Assembly (NCBI RefSeq): GCF_024609325.1
Contig: NZ_JANHMQ010000001.1
Span: 1,116,001-1,180,000, forward strand
DNA length: 64,000 bases
Direction of reading: 5' to 3'
DNA from: Geothrix fuzhouensis
Lineage (GTDB): Bacteria; Acidobacteriota; Holophagae; Holophagales; Holophagaceae
Made by a program: the position numbers and the translations under genes. The notes under the pieces were generated by a model, which saw only the letters and a list, made by a program, of their open reading frames with translations, ran no database searches and had not been told where the DNA came from. This document shows positions 16,164 through 24,800 of this stretch, piece by piece (within the stretch, counting starts at the first letter, position 1; each line of letters starts with the position of its first letter).

Positions 16164-17642
16164 CTACATTTCCTCCTCCAGCCGCTGCACGAGGGTCCTG
16201 AGGATCTTGATCCGGCCGTAGTGCTTGTCCTCGCTTTCGACGAGAGTCCATGGGGCGATCTCAGTGCTGGTGCGGTCCAACATGTCGCAGATGGCGGCCT
16301 CATAGGCAGGCCACTTTTCGCGGTTGCGCCAGTCCTCCTCGCCGAGCTTGAATCGCTTGAAGGGCGTATCCTGGCGCTCCTGGAAGCGGCGCAATTGCTC
16401 TTCCTGGCTGATGGAAAGCCAGAACTTGAGGACGATGGTACGGCTGCGGACGAGCTGGTCCTCGAACTCGTTGATCTCGCTATAAGCCCGCTGCCAGTCG
16501 GCTTCGGAGCAGAACCCCTCCACCCGCTCCACCAGCACGCGGCCGTACCAGCTGCGGTCGAAGATGGCCACCTTCCCGCGACGCGGCAGGTGCCGCCAGA
16601 AGCGCCAGAGGTAGGGCTGGGCCCGCTCCTCCTCTGTGGGCGCGGCGATGGGATGGATCTGGTAATGGCGAGCGTCCAGGGCCTGGGTGATGCGGCGGAT
16701 GCTCCCACCCTTTCCCGCCGCATCCACACCTTCGAAGGCCATCACCACCGAATGCTTCCGGAAATTCCGATGCCGTGTGAGCAGGTTCAGCTTCCCCTGG
16801 AGGGTGAGCAGCTCATCTTCGTACTCCTTCTTGTCGTCGATCCGTTTCGAGAGGTCCAAGGCCTTGAGGATGTCCACGCCGTCCAGGGAGGGCGGCGGCG
16901 GATGCAGGGGCAGCGCAGGCACCACCGGGGCAGGATGGTCCAGGCGGGCCCGCAGCCGCTCCAGCAGGATCTTCCCTACCGTGAGGCGCTGGTAGTGGGG
17001 GTCGGTGGCCTCCACCACGATCCAGGGCGCATCGGCCGTGCTGGTGGAACGCAGAGCCCGCTCAGCCACCTGCCGGAACGTGTCGTACATCTCGAAATGT
17101 TTCCAATCCCGGGGCGTCACGCGCCAGCGGGTCTTCGGATCCTTCTCCAGGCTCTTCAACCGCTTCTTCTGCTCCCCCTTGCCCAGGTGCATCCAGAATT
17201 TCAGCACCAGGGCGCCCTCGTGGATGAGCATCTGCTCGAAGCGCGCCACCCGGGTCATGTCCTGGTCCAGGTCCGAGGTCTTGATGCGGCCATTGGCCCG
17301 CTCGAGAATCGGCCACGTGTACCAGGAACCATCGAAGATCCCCATCCTCCCTTGGGGAGGCAGCAGGCGCCAGTAGCGCCACATGTAGGGTCGTTCCAGC
17401 TCTTCATCCGAAGGCTCAGCCAGACCGTGGGTCTGGATGTGGCGTGGATCCATCCACTCGTTGAGCGTATTCACGGTCTCGCTCTTGCCGGCCCCATCCA
17501 CGCCCGCCACGAGAATGATCACCGGGAACTTCGCCGTGGTGAGGTCGAACTGCGCGTCCAGAAGGGCCTCGCGAAGGGCGGGAACCTCCCGGTCCCACAC
17601 GTCCTTGTCGATCTTGTGGCCGAGCTCCGCGGATTCGAACAT
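16164..17642 (-). CDS. pap: Polyphosphate:AMP phosphotransferase (two-domain PPK2, class II)
   Basis: 492 residues made of two tandem PPK2 domains, as in Acinetobacter/Pseudomonas PAP: domain 1 with Walker A G-V-D-G-A-G-K-S (47-54), domain 2 with G-V-D-A-A-G-K-G (305-312). It phosphorylates AMP to ADP using polyphosphate in the cytoplasm. The second domain keeps the F-D-R-S-W-Y motif, while the first has F-D-G-S-W-Y, so the arginine there is lost and domain 2 is the likely catalytic half. GGAGG lies 6 bases before the ATG. The nearby PPDK/PEPS regulator and NadE fit an energy and nucleotide theme, but that is only proximity. Confidence 0.93.
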   Translation of the reverse strand: MFESAELGHKIDKDVWDREVPALREALLDAQFDLTTAKFPVIILVAGVDGAGKSETVNTLNEWMDPRHIQTHGLAEPSDEELERPYMWRYWRLLPPQGRMGIFDGSWYTWPILERANGRIKTSDLDQDMTRVARFEQMLIHEGALVLKFWMHLGKGEQKKRLKSLEKDPKTRWRVTPRDWKHFEMYDTFRQVAERALRSTSTADAPWIVVEATDPHYQRLTVGKILLERLRARLDHPAPVVPALPLHPPPPSLDGVDILKALDLSKRIDDKKEYEDELLTLQGKLNLLTRHRNFRKHSVVMAFEGVDAAGKGGSIRRITQALDARHYQIHPIAAPTEEERAQPYLWRFWRHLPRRGKVAIFDRSWYGRVLVERVEGFCSEADWQRAYSEINEFEDQLVRSRTIVLKFWLSISQEEQLRRFQERQDTPFKRFKLGEEDWRNREKWPAYEAAICDMLDRTSTEIAPWTLVESEDKHYGRIKILRTLVQRLEEEM

Positions 17643-17734
17643 GGTTCCTCCGGGGCGGATGCGCGCTCGTTTCGGGTGCGCGAGGGCGAGGGGTCATTCT
17701 ATGCCCAATCCCGATTGTGGAATGATGGGACACC

Positions 17735-18637
17735 ATGATCTCCATCCTCGATCCCATTCAACCCGCGCTGGCCCATGCCCGGCGCATCCTCTTCGAGCCC
17801 TTCAGTGCCCGGAAATGGTTCGTTTTGGGGTTCTCCGCCTTCCTCGCCCACTTGGGGAGCGGCGGATCCTTCAACTTCAATGGGAATCCCTTCAACCATT
17901 CCTACCGCGGGACCGGCCCGGATTTCGGCCCTGTGAGGGAGTGGATCGCCCACCATCTGCCGCTGGTCATCGCCCTGGGTGTGGTGCTCTTCGTTCTGGC
18001 CCTGGGACTGGCCGTTCTGTTCCAGTGGCTGGGCAGCCGGGGCACATTCATGTTCCTGGACGGCGTGGCCCGGGACCGGGCGGAGATCGTGGAACCCTGG
18101 ACTCGCTTCCAGGACCTTGGCAATCGCCTGTTCCGCTTCCGCCTGCTGCTGCTCCTGGCCACACTGGCCCTCCTCATCGTCTGTGGCGGTCTTGGCGCCC
18201 TCATCGCCCTGCCCGACATCCAGGGCCGGACCTTCGGCACTTCCGCCCTCACCGCGGTCTTCACGGCAGGAGCGGCCCTGGTTCTGGGGCTCCTGGTGAT
18301 CACTGCCATCAGTCTGCTGCTCCGGGATTTCGTGGTGCCCATCATGTACCAACGGAACGTGGGCACCTCGGAAGCCTGGGCCCTCTTCCGCCGCGAGTTC
18401 CTGCCGGGGAACAGCTGGCGATTCGTCGGGTTCTACCTGATGACCCTCCTGCTCTGGATCCCCGCCACCATCCTGATCCTGGTCGGCTGCTGCCTCACCT
18501 GCTGCGTGGCCATCCTGCCCTACCTCAGCTCCGTGGCCTTCCTGCCCATCTTCGTGTTCTTCCGCTGCTACTCGCTGGGTTTCCTGGAGCAGTTCGGGGA
18601 GGAATGGCGCATCATCCAGGTTCCTGAACCCGCCTAG
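17735..18637 (+). CDS. Polytopic membrane protein, DUF7544-like
   Basis: 300 residues with about five to six hydrophobic segments (near 28-40, 73-102, 135-160, 170-198, 228-258, 262-280). The N-terminal pattern RRILFEPFSARKWFVLGF is characteristic of a family of membrane proteins annotated as uncharacterised/DUF7544 or 'glycerophosphoryl diester phosphodiesterase membrane domain'-like; no catalytic motif is visible. A glycine/asparagine-rich loop (about 40-55) follows the first helix. It ends one base before the stop of the convergent flavoprotein. The role is unknown. Confidence 0.8.
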   Translation: MISILDPIQPALAHARRILFEPFSARKWFVLGFSAFLAHLGSGGSFNFNGNPFNHSYRGTGPDFGPVREWIAHHLPLVIALGVVLFVLALGLAVLFQWLGSRGTFMFLDGVARDRAEIVEPWTRFQDLGNRLFRFRLLLLLATLALLIVCGGLGALIALPDIQGRTFGTSALTAVFTAGAALVLGLLVITAISLLLRDFVVPIMYQRNVGTSEAWALFRREFLPGNSWRFVGFYLMTLLLWIPATILILVGCCLTCCVAILPYLSSVAFLPIFVFFRCYSLGFLEQFGEEWRIIQVPEPA

Positions 18638-18638
18638 G

Positions 18639-20282
18639 CTAGTACTCGTTCGCCAAATCACCAACCCGGACCTGCTTCTCGAAGGACTGGAACACGGGGG
18701 CGCCCGCAGACTGGGCGATCCATTCGGCCACGCGGATGCCATCCACGGCGGCGGATGTGATGCCGCCCGCGAAGCCTGCGCCCTCGCCACAGGGGTAGAG
18801 GCCGGGGTGGGACACGGACTGCCCATCTTCGCCCCGCAGGAGCTGGATGGGGCTGCTGGTGCGGCTCTCGATGGCCAGCAGGATGGCCTGGCTGCTGGCG
18901 AAGCCGTGGATCTTCTTATCGAATGTGGGCAACGCGCCAGCCAGTTGCTCCCGTACGAACTCCGGCAGGCAGGTGCGCAGGTCCGCAGCCACGGCGAAGG
19001 GCTTGAAGCTGGTGCGTGGCAGGCGTCCGGTGGCGCGGCCCTTCAGGAAATCCTGCACCGACATGGCCGGGGCACCATAGGTCTCGCCCGCGGCGCGGTA
19101 GGCAGCCTGTTCCCATGTGCGCTGGAAATACATGCCGCCGAGCAGGTGGTCGCTGCCGAAATCCGCCGTGTTCACCTTGGCCACCAGACCCGAGTTGGCG
19201 AAACCCGAATCGCGTTTTTCGTTGCTCATGCCGTTCACCACCACGCCGCCGGGCTCACTGCTGCACTGGATGACCTCGCCCCCGGGGCACATGCAGAAGC
19301 TGTAGGCGGCCCGGTTCAGACCGAAGTTGCAGACCAGCTTGTAGTCCGCGGCGGGCAGCGACGGATGCCCCGCGCTGGGGCCGTATTGCGAGCGGTCGAT
19401 GAGATCCTGGGGATGCTCCACACGCACGCCCATGGCGAAAGGCTTCTGGCGCATGGCGACACCATGGCCGTGCAGCATCTCGAAGGTGTCGCGGGCACTG
19501 TGGCCCGGCGCCAGCACCAGGGCCTCGCAGGGGATCTCCTCGCCATCGGCAAGCACAGCCGCACGAACGCAACCCCGATCATCGAATCGCACATCCTCCA
19601 GCCGGGCCCGGAAACGGTACTGGGCGCCACGCGCCTCGGCTTCCTTCCGGATGAGCACCGCGCAGCGCCGGATGACATCCGTACCCACATGGGGCTTGGC
19701 CAGGTAGAGGACCCGAGCATTCGCTCCGAAGCGCACGAAGGTCTCCAGCACGTAGCGGGTGGCTGGATGACCAATGCGGGTGGTGAGCTTCCCATCGCTG
19801 AAGGTGCCGGCCCCGCCCTCGCCGAATTGGGCATTGGCTTCGGGGTCGAGCACCGCATCCTTCCACAAGCCGGCGATGGCCTTCACCCGCTCGCCCATGG
19901 CGGGGCCGCGCTCCAGCACGATCGGCTCGATGCCGTAGTCCAGCAGGCGCAAGGCACAGAAGGTGCCTGCAGGCCCGCTGCCCACCACGACCACGCGGGG
20001 CCGACGTGGCGGCGGCACCACGGCGTAGGGCGCCAGCTCCGTTGCCGGATCCAGCTTCAGGCCACCGGGCAGTTGCCCCAGCTCCAGCCGGCGATCAGTC
20101 TCGAAACTGAGCGCGGTGAGGAAGCGGATGGCTCCCTTGTGCCGGGCATCCAGGCTGCGGCGTTCCAGGGTCACGGCGCGATAGTCCTTCGGTCCGCCGC
20201 CCAGGGCGTGGGCCAGAGGCTTCGCCAAGTCCAGCGCTTCCTCGCCCAGGTTCAGCGGCAGGTTGGAGAGCAGGTAGCGCAT
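18639..20282 (-). CDS. FAD-dependent dehydrogenase (COG2509-type)
   Basis: 547 residues. It has a basic N-terminal domain (about 1-90) typical of this family, followed by a Rossmann FAD-binding motif V-G-S-G-P-A-G (about 100-106), ERG after beta2, and a C-terminal FAD motif (GLYPCGEGAGFAGGITSAAVDG). The family is widespread and called 'uncharacterised FAD-dependent dehydrogenase'; substrate and partner are unknown. The motif CMCPGGEV, which is diagnostic for the family, is present around residue 330. No signal peptide. Convergent with the membrane-protein gene, stop to stop, with one base between. Confidence 0.9.
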   Translation of the reverse strand: MRYLLSNLPLNLGEEALDLAKPLAHALGGGPKDYRAVTLERRSLDARHKGAIRFLTALSFETDRRLELGQLPGGLKLDPATELAPYAVVPPPRRPRVVVVGSGPAGTFCALRLLDYGIEPIVLERGPAMGERVKAIAGLWKDAVLDPEANAQFGEGGAGTFSDGKLTTRIGHPATRYVLETFVRFGANARVLYLAKPHVGTDVIRRCAVLIRKEAEARGAQYRFRARLEDVRFDDRGCVRAAVLADGEEIPCEALVLAPGHSARDTFEMLHGHGVAMRQKPFAMGVRVEHPQDLIDRSQYGPSAGHPSLPAADYKLVCNFGLNRAAYSFCMCPGGEVIQCSSEPGGVVVNGMSNEKRDSGFANSGLVAKVNTADFGSDHLLGGMYFQRTWEQAAYRAAGETYGAPAMSVQDFLKGRATGRLPRTSFKPFAVAADLRTCLPEFVREQLAGALPTFDKKIHGFASSQAILLAIESRTSSPIQLLRGEDGQSVSHPGLYPCGEGAGFAGGITSAAVDGIRVAEWIAQSAGAPVFQSFEKQVRVGDLANEY

Positions 20283-20380
20283 GGTCGCCTCGGCAGAAGG
20301 AGTCCACGGGACTCAAAGCCAAGGTTCAAGAATAGCGCCGGAGCTTAGGACTTAACTTATATTCGTGCTGGGAGATGCCC

Positions 20381-21298
20381 ATGACGGGTCCAGGTCTTAG
20401 GCGGGTGGTGGTCGCCGGCGGTACGGGGTTGGTGGGCCGACCGATGGTGCAGGCACTCCTGGATCTGGGCGCGCAGGTGACGGTGCTGACCCGGAATCCC
20501 GTTGGGGCGGGTCTGCCCACAGGTGCCCACGCCCAGGGCTGGGAAGACCTCACCGCCCTGCTCGACGGCACGGATGCCGTCATCAACCTGGCGGGCGAGG
20601 GGATCGCGGAGAAACGCTGGAGCGTGGCCCGCAAGGCCGCCATTCGGGACAGCCGGATCCTCGCGACTCGTCGTCTGGTGGAGGCGATGAAGGATTGCCA
20701 GCGGCCGCCGAAAACCTTGGTGAACGCCTCGGCCGTCGGCTACTACGGGGCTCGGGGCCAGGCGCCCATGGACGAGGGCGCCGCAGCAGGGGCCGGGTTT
20801 CTCGCCGACGTCTGCCGGGTCTGGGAGGCGGAGGCCATGGCAGCCTCGGATATCGGCGTCCGCGTCGCCCGGATCCGCATCGGTGTCGTGTTGGCTCGGG
20901 ATGGTGGCGCTCTGCCGAAGATGGCGTTGCCGGTGCGGCTCTACCTGGGATGCAAACTCGGATCGGGCCAGCAGGGCCTCAGCTGGATCCACCTGAATGA
21001 CCTGGTCGCCATGTTCATGGAGGCGGCTCGCAACCCCGCCTGGGAGGGGCCCTTCAACGGCACGGCGCCAGAACCTGTCAGCAACGAGGTCTTCACCGAC
21101 CTGCTGGCCCGACGCCTCCATCGCCCCCTGTTCCCGGTACCAGGCGCCGTCACCGCCACTGCCGCCAAGGTGATGCTGGGCGAGATGGCCACCAGCCTGC
21201 TGCTCCAGGGCGCCTTCTTGATCCCGGCCCATGCCCAGGCTCTTGGCTTCGGCTACCAGTTCCCCACCGCGGCTTCGGCCTTGGAGGATCTGCTGTAA
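20381..21298 (+). CDS. TIGR01777-type NAD(P)-dependent epimerase (YfcH-like)
   Basis: 305 residues from ATG 20381; a GGAG at 20371-20374 gives proper spacing to this codon and is too close to the upstream ATG at 20375. The extended SDR Rossmann fold begins with V-A-G-G-T-G-L-V-G. Family signatures are NLAGEGI, SAVGYYG and the R-I-G-V-V-L-A segment, with a C-terminal DUF1731-like part (PAHAQALGFGYQFP). The biochemical reaction of YfcH-like proteins is not established. Divergent from the flavoprotein gene, convergent with the helicase (7-bp gap). Confidence 0.9.
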   Translation: MTGPGLRRVVVAGGTGLVGRPMVQALLDLGAQVTVLTRNPVGAGLPTGAHAQGWEDLTALLDGTDAVINLAGEGIAEKRWSVARKAAIRDSRILATRRLVEAMKDCQRPPKTLVNASAVGYYGARGQAPMDEGAAAGAGFLADVCRVWEAEAMAASDIGVRVARIRIGVVLARDGGALPKMALPVRLYLGCKLGSGQQGLSWIHLNDLVAMFMEAARNPAWEGPFNGTAPEPVSNEVFTDLLARRLHRPLFPVPGAVTATAAKVMLGEMATSLLLQGAFLIPAHAQALGFGYQFPTAASALEDLL

Positions 21299-21305
21299 GT
21301 GCGGG

Positions 21306-23603
21306 TCAGACCCGCTCCAATCCCCCGAACCGGGCCATGATGCGCCGGTCGCCGCCCTGGTCGAAACGGATCGTGTAGGTCAGGCCCTCCCCGCGCCCCG
21401 AGGCAGCCAGGATGGTACCCGCGCCGAAGCGGGCGCTCTTCACCCTGGTGCCAGCTGGAAACGCATTGGGATCTTCCTTCTCGGCCGGTGCGGCGCGCAG
21501 GCCGCCATCCGAGTCGGAGGATGGCATCGGGGTGTCCTTCACCCGGTCGAAGAAGCTGCGGATGCGCTGGAGTTCCGAGGCCACGGAGCCGCCGCCCGCA
21601 CCCCGGGTGAAGGAACTGCCCGGCCGCACGCCTTCACCAGACTGGTAGAGCTCAGTGCCCCAGCGGATGGGTGCCGTCAGGGCCTCCGCCGGGAGTTCCC
21701 GCAGGAAACGGCTGGGCATGGAAAGCATCTCGGTACCCATGATGCGGCGCCGCCGGGCGGCGCTCAGCGTGAGGCGGCGTTGGGCACGGGTGATGGCCAC
21801 GTAGAAGAGGCGGCGTTCCTCCTCCAGCCCCTCAGGCGTCTCGCGGGCGTTGCGATTGGGGAAGACATCCTCTTCCATGCCGATGACGAAGACGAAGGGG
21901 AACTCCAGGCCCTTGGCGCAGTGGATGGTCATGAGGCTGAGGTGGGCGGACTCTTCCAGCTGGTCCGTATCCGAGGCGAGGGTGATGCGGTCCAGGAATT
22001 CCGAGAGGCGCAGACCCAGCGATTCAGATTCAGCGGCGGCGCTAAGGAATTCCTCCAGGTTGCGGATGCGTCCTTCGGCCTCCAGCGTAGCCTCGTCCTC
22101 CAGGCTCTGGAGGTAGCCGCTTTCCTGGAGCACCCACTTCACCAGTCCCGCCAGGTCCTGGGCCTCCCGTTCGGCGCCGGCCCGGTGGAAGAGCTCGAGA
22201 AATTTGCCCATCTCGCGCTGGGCCCGACCCTTCAGCTCGCCCGCCCGTAGCAGGATGGCCAGCCCTTCAAGCGGTGTGCCGCCCTCAGGAATGGCGCCCT
22301 CGATCTTCCCCAGCGTGGTGGGCCCCACGCCACGGGTGGGGGCGTTCACGCAGCGGCGGAAGCTCACCAGGTCAAACGGGTTCGAGATGAGGCGCAAGTA
22401 CGAGATGAGGTCCTTCACTTCCTGGCGCTCGTAGAACTTCACGCCGCCCACCAGCCGGTAGGGCAGGTTCTGGGCGCGCAGCGCTTCTTCCATCTGGCGG
22501 GACTGCCAGTTGGCGCGGTAGAGCACAGCCACCTTGGCGTCTGGCTCGCGGTACCGCAGCTCCTGGATGCGCTGTACCACCCACTCTGCCTCCAGGCGCC
22601 CCTCGTCCGTGAGCTTGAACGTGATGGACTCGCCGTCGCCCAGGTCGGTGATCAGGGCGCCTTTGCCTTCCACGCGCTGGGAGTTGTTGGCGATGACCTC
22701 GGAAGCCGCGTCCAGGATCTTCTTCGTGGACCGGTAGTTCTGCAGCAACTCGATGCGCACGGCTTCGGGGAAGTCCTGCTGGAAATCCAGGATGTTGCGG
22801 ATGTCCGCGCCACGCCAGCCATAGATCGACTGATCTTCATCGCCCACGACGCACAGGTTGTGGTGCCGCCGGGCCAGGTGCTGCACGAGGAGGTACTGGG
22901 CGCGGTTGGTGTCCTGATACTCGTCCACGAGGATGAACTTGAAGCGCTCCCCGTACTGGGCCTGGATGACGGACTCGCGGAAGAGGCGCTCGGTGTAGAG
23001 CAGCAGGTCGTCGAAGTCACATGCCCGGTGGTTCTTCAGGCCCTTCTGGTAGAGGTCGTAGGCATCCAGGACTTTGCGCGTCCAGGGATCCAGGGCTTCC
23101 TCGCGGGCCTCCTCTGGCAGCAGGCAGCGGTTTTTGAAGTCGCTGATGAGCTCGAGGACCTTCTTCGGGTGGAACTGCTTCTCGGGTAGCTTCAATTCCG
23201 CCAGCACCTGCTTCATCAGGCTCTTCTGGTCCGCCGGATCGAAGATAACGAAATCCCGGCCCACGGGTGTGCGCTCACCCTCGCGCCGGAGGATGCGGGT
23301 GCAGAAGCTGTGGAAGGTGCTCACCCACATCTGCGCGGCGGGCACAGAGACGAGCCGCTGGACGCGCTCCCGCATCTCCTCGGCCGCCTTGTTCGTGAAG
23401 GTCATGGCCAGGATGGAGCCCGGATGGACACCCTCTTCCTCGATGAGCCAGGCGATGCGGCGCGTGATCACCGTGGTCTTGCCCGATCCGGCACCCGCCA
23501 GGATGAGCAGCGGCCCATGGGCATGGCAGACGGCCTCCCGCTGGGGGGCGTTCAGATTGCGGAGCAGGGGGTGGGTGGAAGGATCGTGGGCGGCGCCGGG
23601 CAT
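21306..23603 (-). CDS. pcrA: UvrD/PcrA-type 3'-5' DNA helicase
   Basis: 765 residues, superfamily 1A helicase: motif I A-G-A-G-S-G-K-T-T (36-44), motif II LVDEYQDTNRAQ (about 231-242), motif III GDEDQSIYGWRGAD, motif IV ELLQNYRS, motif VI YVAITRAQRRLTLS. A C-terminal Tudor-like segment (SARFGAGTILAASGRGEGLTYTI, split by family norms) suggests RNA-polymerase binding as in PcrA. It unwinds DNA during excision repair and clears recombination intermediates. Followed 24 bp before the cytochrome gene stop on the same strand, so the cytochromes lie upstream of it. Confidence 0.95.
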   Translation of the reverse strand: MPGAAHDPSTHPLLRNLNAPQREAVCHAHGPLLILAGAGSGKTTVITRRIAWLIEEEGVHPGSILAMTFTNKAAEEMRERVQRLVSVPAAQMWVSTFHSFCTRILRREGERTPVGRDFVIFDPADQKSLMKQVLAELKLPEKQFHPKKVLELISDFKNRCLLPEEAREEALDPWTRKVLDAYDLYQKGLKNHRACDFDDLLLYTERLFRESVIQAQYGERFKFILVDEYQDTNRAQYLLVQHLARRHHNLCVVGDEDQSIYGWRGADIRNILDFQQDFPEAVRIELLQNYRSTKKILDAASEVIANNSQRVEGKGALITDLGDGESITFKLTDEGRLEAEWVVQRIQELRYREPDAKVAVLYRANWQSRQMEEALRAQNLPYRLVGGVKFYERQEVKDLISYLRLISNPFDLVSFRRCVNAPTRGVGPTTLGKIEGAIPEGGTPLEGLAILLRAGELKGRAQREMGKFLELFHRAGAEREAQDLAGLVKWVLQESGYLQSLEDEATLEAEGRIRNLEEFLSAAAESESLGLRLSEFLDRITLASDTDQLEESAHLSLMTIHCAKGLEFPFVFVIGMEEDVFPNRNARETPEGLEEERRLFYVAITRAQRRLTLSAARRRRIMGTEMLSMPSRFLRELPAEALTAPIRWGTELYQSGEGVRPGSSFTRGAGGGSVASELQRIRSFFDRVKDTPMPSSDSDGGLRAAPAEKEDPNAFPAGTRVKSARFGAGTILAASGRGEGLTYTIRFDQGGDRRIMARFGGLERV

Positions 23604-23627
23604 CCCTTCATCCTATCGGCCCGCCTC

Positions 23628-23987
23628 CTATCGCGGCACGATGGCTTTGCCCTTCTCGGCCTTCCGAAGCACCTCTTTCACCATGAGTGCCCGATCGGCC
23701 TCGGTAAGACGGTCTTTGAAGGAGGGCATGACGAAGCCGAAGAAGATGCCCTTGCGGATGGTCTTCTCCATGTCGGCATCGGTTTCCTTCGCGGCCTTTT
23801 TGGTGTCCGTGAAATCGAACCCGCCCAGTTTCTTCCCTTCGGCGCTGTGGGCTGACCCATCCGGGCCGTGGCACTTCACGCAGTTCTGGGAGAAAAAGGC
23901 CCGCAGCTCGTCTACTGATTTCATGGGGGTCTGAGCCCCCAGACCAGTAGCAAGGAGGAGGGAGGAGAGCAGCACGACGATCCGCAT
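23628..23987 (-). CDS. Periplasmic monohaem c-type cytochrome
   Basis: 119 residues from ATG 23987, where a GAGGTGG site and a signal peptide (about 1-18, cleavage after GAQ) coincide; an upstream in-frame extension to 24047 has neither. One haem site C-V-K-C-H (36-40) and a probable axial methionine in F-V-M-P-S-F near 80 are seen. Cytochrome-c family small electron carrier. It lies 66 bp downstream of a second small cytochrome gene on the same strand, so the two likely form a pair. Confidence 0.9.
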   Translation of the reverse strand: MRIVVLLSSLLLATGLGAQTPMKSVDELRAFFSQNCVKCHGPDGSAHSAEGKKLGGFDFTDTKKAAKETDADMEKTIRKGIFFGFVMPSFKDRLTEADRALMVKEVLRKAEKGKAIVPR

Positions 23988-24053
23988 GGCCACCTCGTTG
24001 GATGTTGAAACACCAGGCCAGGATGGGTCCTGGGCCGGCTCCCGCAAGACCCC

Positions 24054-24383
24054 TCAGCGTTTTTTGTGTGAGGCCATGGGCCGCAGCACCTCAGTCACCA
24101 GGCGACGGGCCTCCGGTTCCGTGAGCTGCCGGCCGAAACCTGGCATGGCCCCACGACCCCTGAGGATGGTGATCACCAGGCCCGCCTCCTCCTGCCGGGC
24201 CATGCGCCGGAGGTCCAAAAGGGATCCGCCGCCCAGACGGGCGCCATTGGGACCCCGGCCAGTACCCTCCGCCCCGTGGCAGGCCACACAGCGCTCCCGG
24301 TAGAACTCCCGCAGGTCCCGGACCTGGGCGGACAGGGAGGCGGGCAAGATCACCAGCAGCAGCGCAACGGAACGGGTCCCCAT
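24054..24383 (-). CDS. Periplasmic monohaem c-type cytochrome
   Basis: 109 residues with a signal peptide (about 1-19, SLSAQ). Haem-binding motif C-V-A-C-H at 32-36, and a likely methionine ligand in G-A-M-P-G-F-G. Similar in length and layout to the following cytochrome but clearly diverged in sequence, so an old duplication or separate recruitment. No oxidase or reductase gene is adjacent; the electron donor and acceptor are unknown. Divergent from tRNA-Leu(UAA). Confidence 0.9.
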   Translation of the reverse strand: MGTRSVALLLVILPASLSAQVRDLREFYRERCVACHGAEGTGRGPNGARLGGGSLLDLRRMARQEEAGLVITILRGRGAMPGFGRQLTEPEARRLVTEVLRPMASHKKR

Positions 24384-24430
24384 GGCTCGACGCTACCATG
24401 GGCGGCGAAGCGCCGTTAGGCTGGAGCCAC

Positions 24431-24516
24431 GCGCCCGTGGCGGAATGGCAGACGCTGCGGACTTAAAATCCGCTTCCGGAAACGGAGTACCAGTTCGAGT
24501 CTGGTCGGGCGCACCA
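24431..24516 (+). tRNA. tRNA-Leu (anticodon UAA)
   Basis: An 86-nt class II tRNA with encoded CCA. Acceptor stem GCGCCCG/CGGGCGC, discriminator A. Anticodon stem GCGGA/TCCGC with loop CTTAAAA gives anticodon UAA. A long variable arm (CTTCCGGAAACGGAG) and T-arm AGTTCGAGTCT are present. Confidence 0.95.
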
Positions 24517-24800
24517 ATTTGCCTCGGGTACCCAGGTCAACCCGTGGATGGAGTTGAAACCCTTTTCAAACACTTCCAGGCGGTGCGCCTGAGCGTCCGC
24601 CTTCGATCTATGAAGAATTTAGCTGTCCCACAGGGAATCTGCGCGATTTACGCCTGGTGGCTAGCGTTGAATAGACGCCTTGCAGATGCGTTTGCCATTT
24701 CCCGGGATGAACCATGCAATGGAGCAACAGAGCAATTGAGTATCTATGCTAACCCTGTTTATCTTTAGTGAGATCACATTGAATATCTCTGGGAGCCACC
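24517..24800. other. Low-GC gene-free stretch after tRNA-Leu(UAA)
   Basis: 284 bp with visibly lower GC than the flanks and no convincing coding frame. It ends in the upstream region of the orphan nuclease gene (GGGAG before its ATG). No copy of the tRNA 3' end, integrase remnant or repeat was found. It is compositionally continuous with the following gene and may belong to the same acquired segment. Confidence 0.45.
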
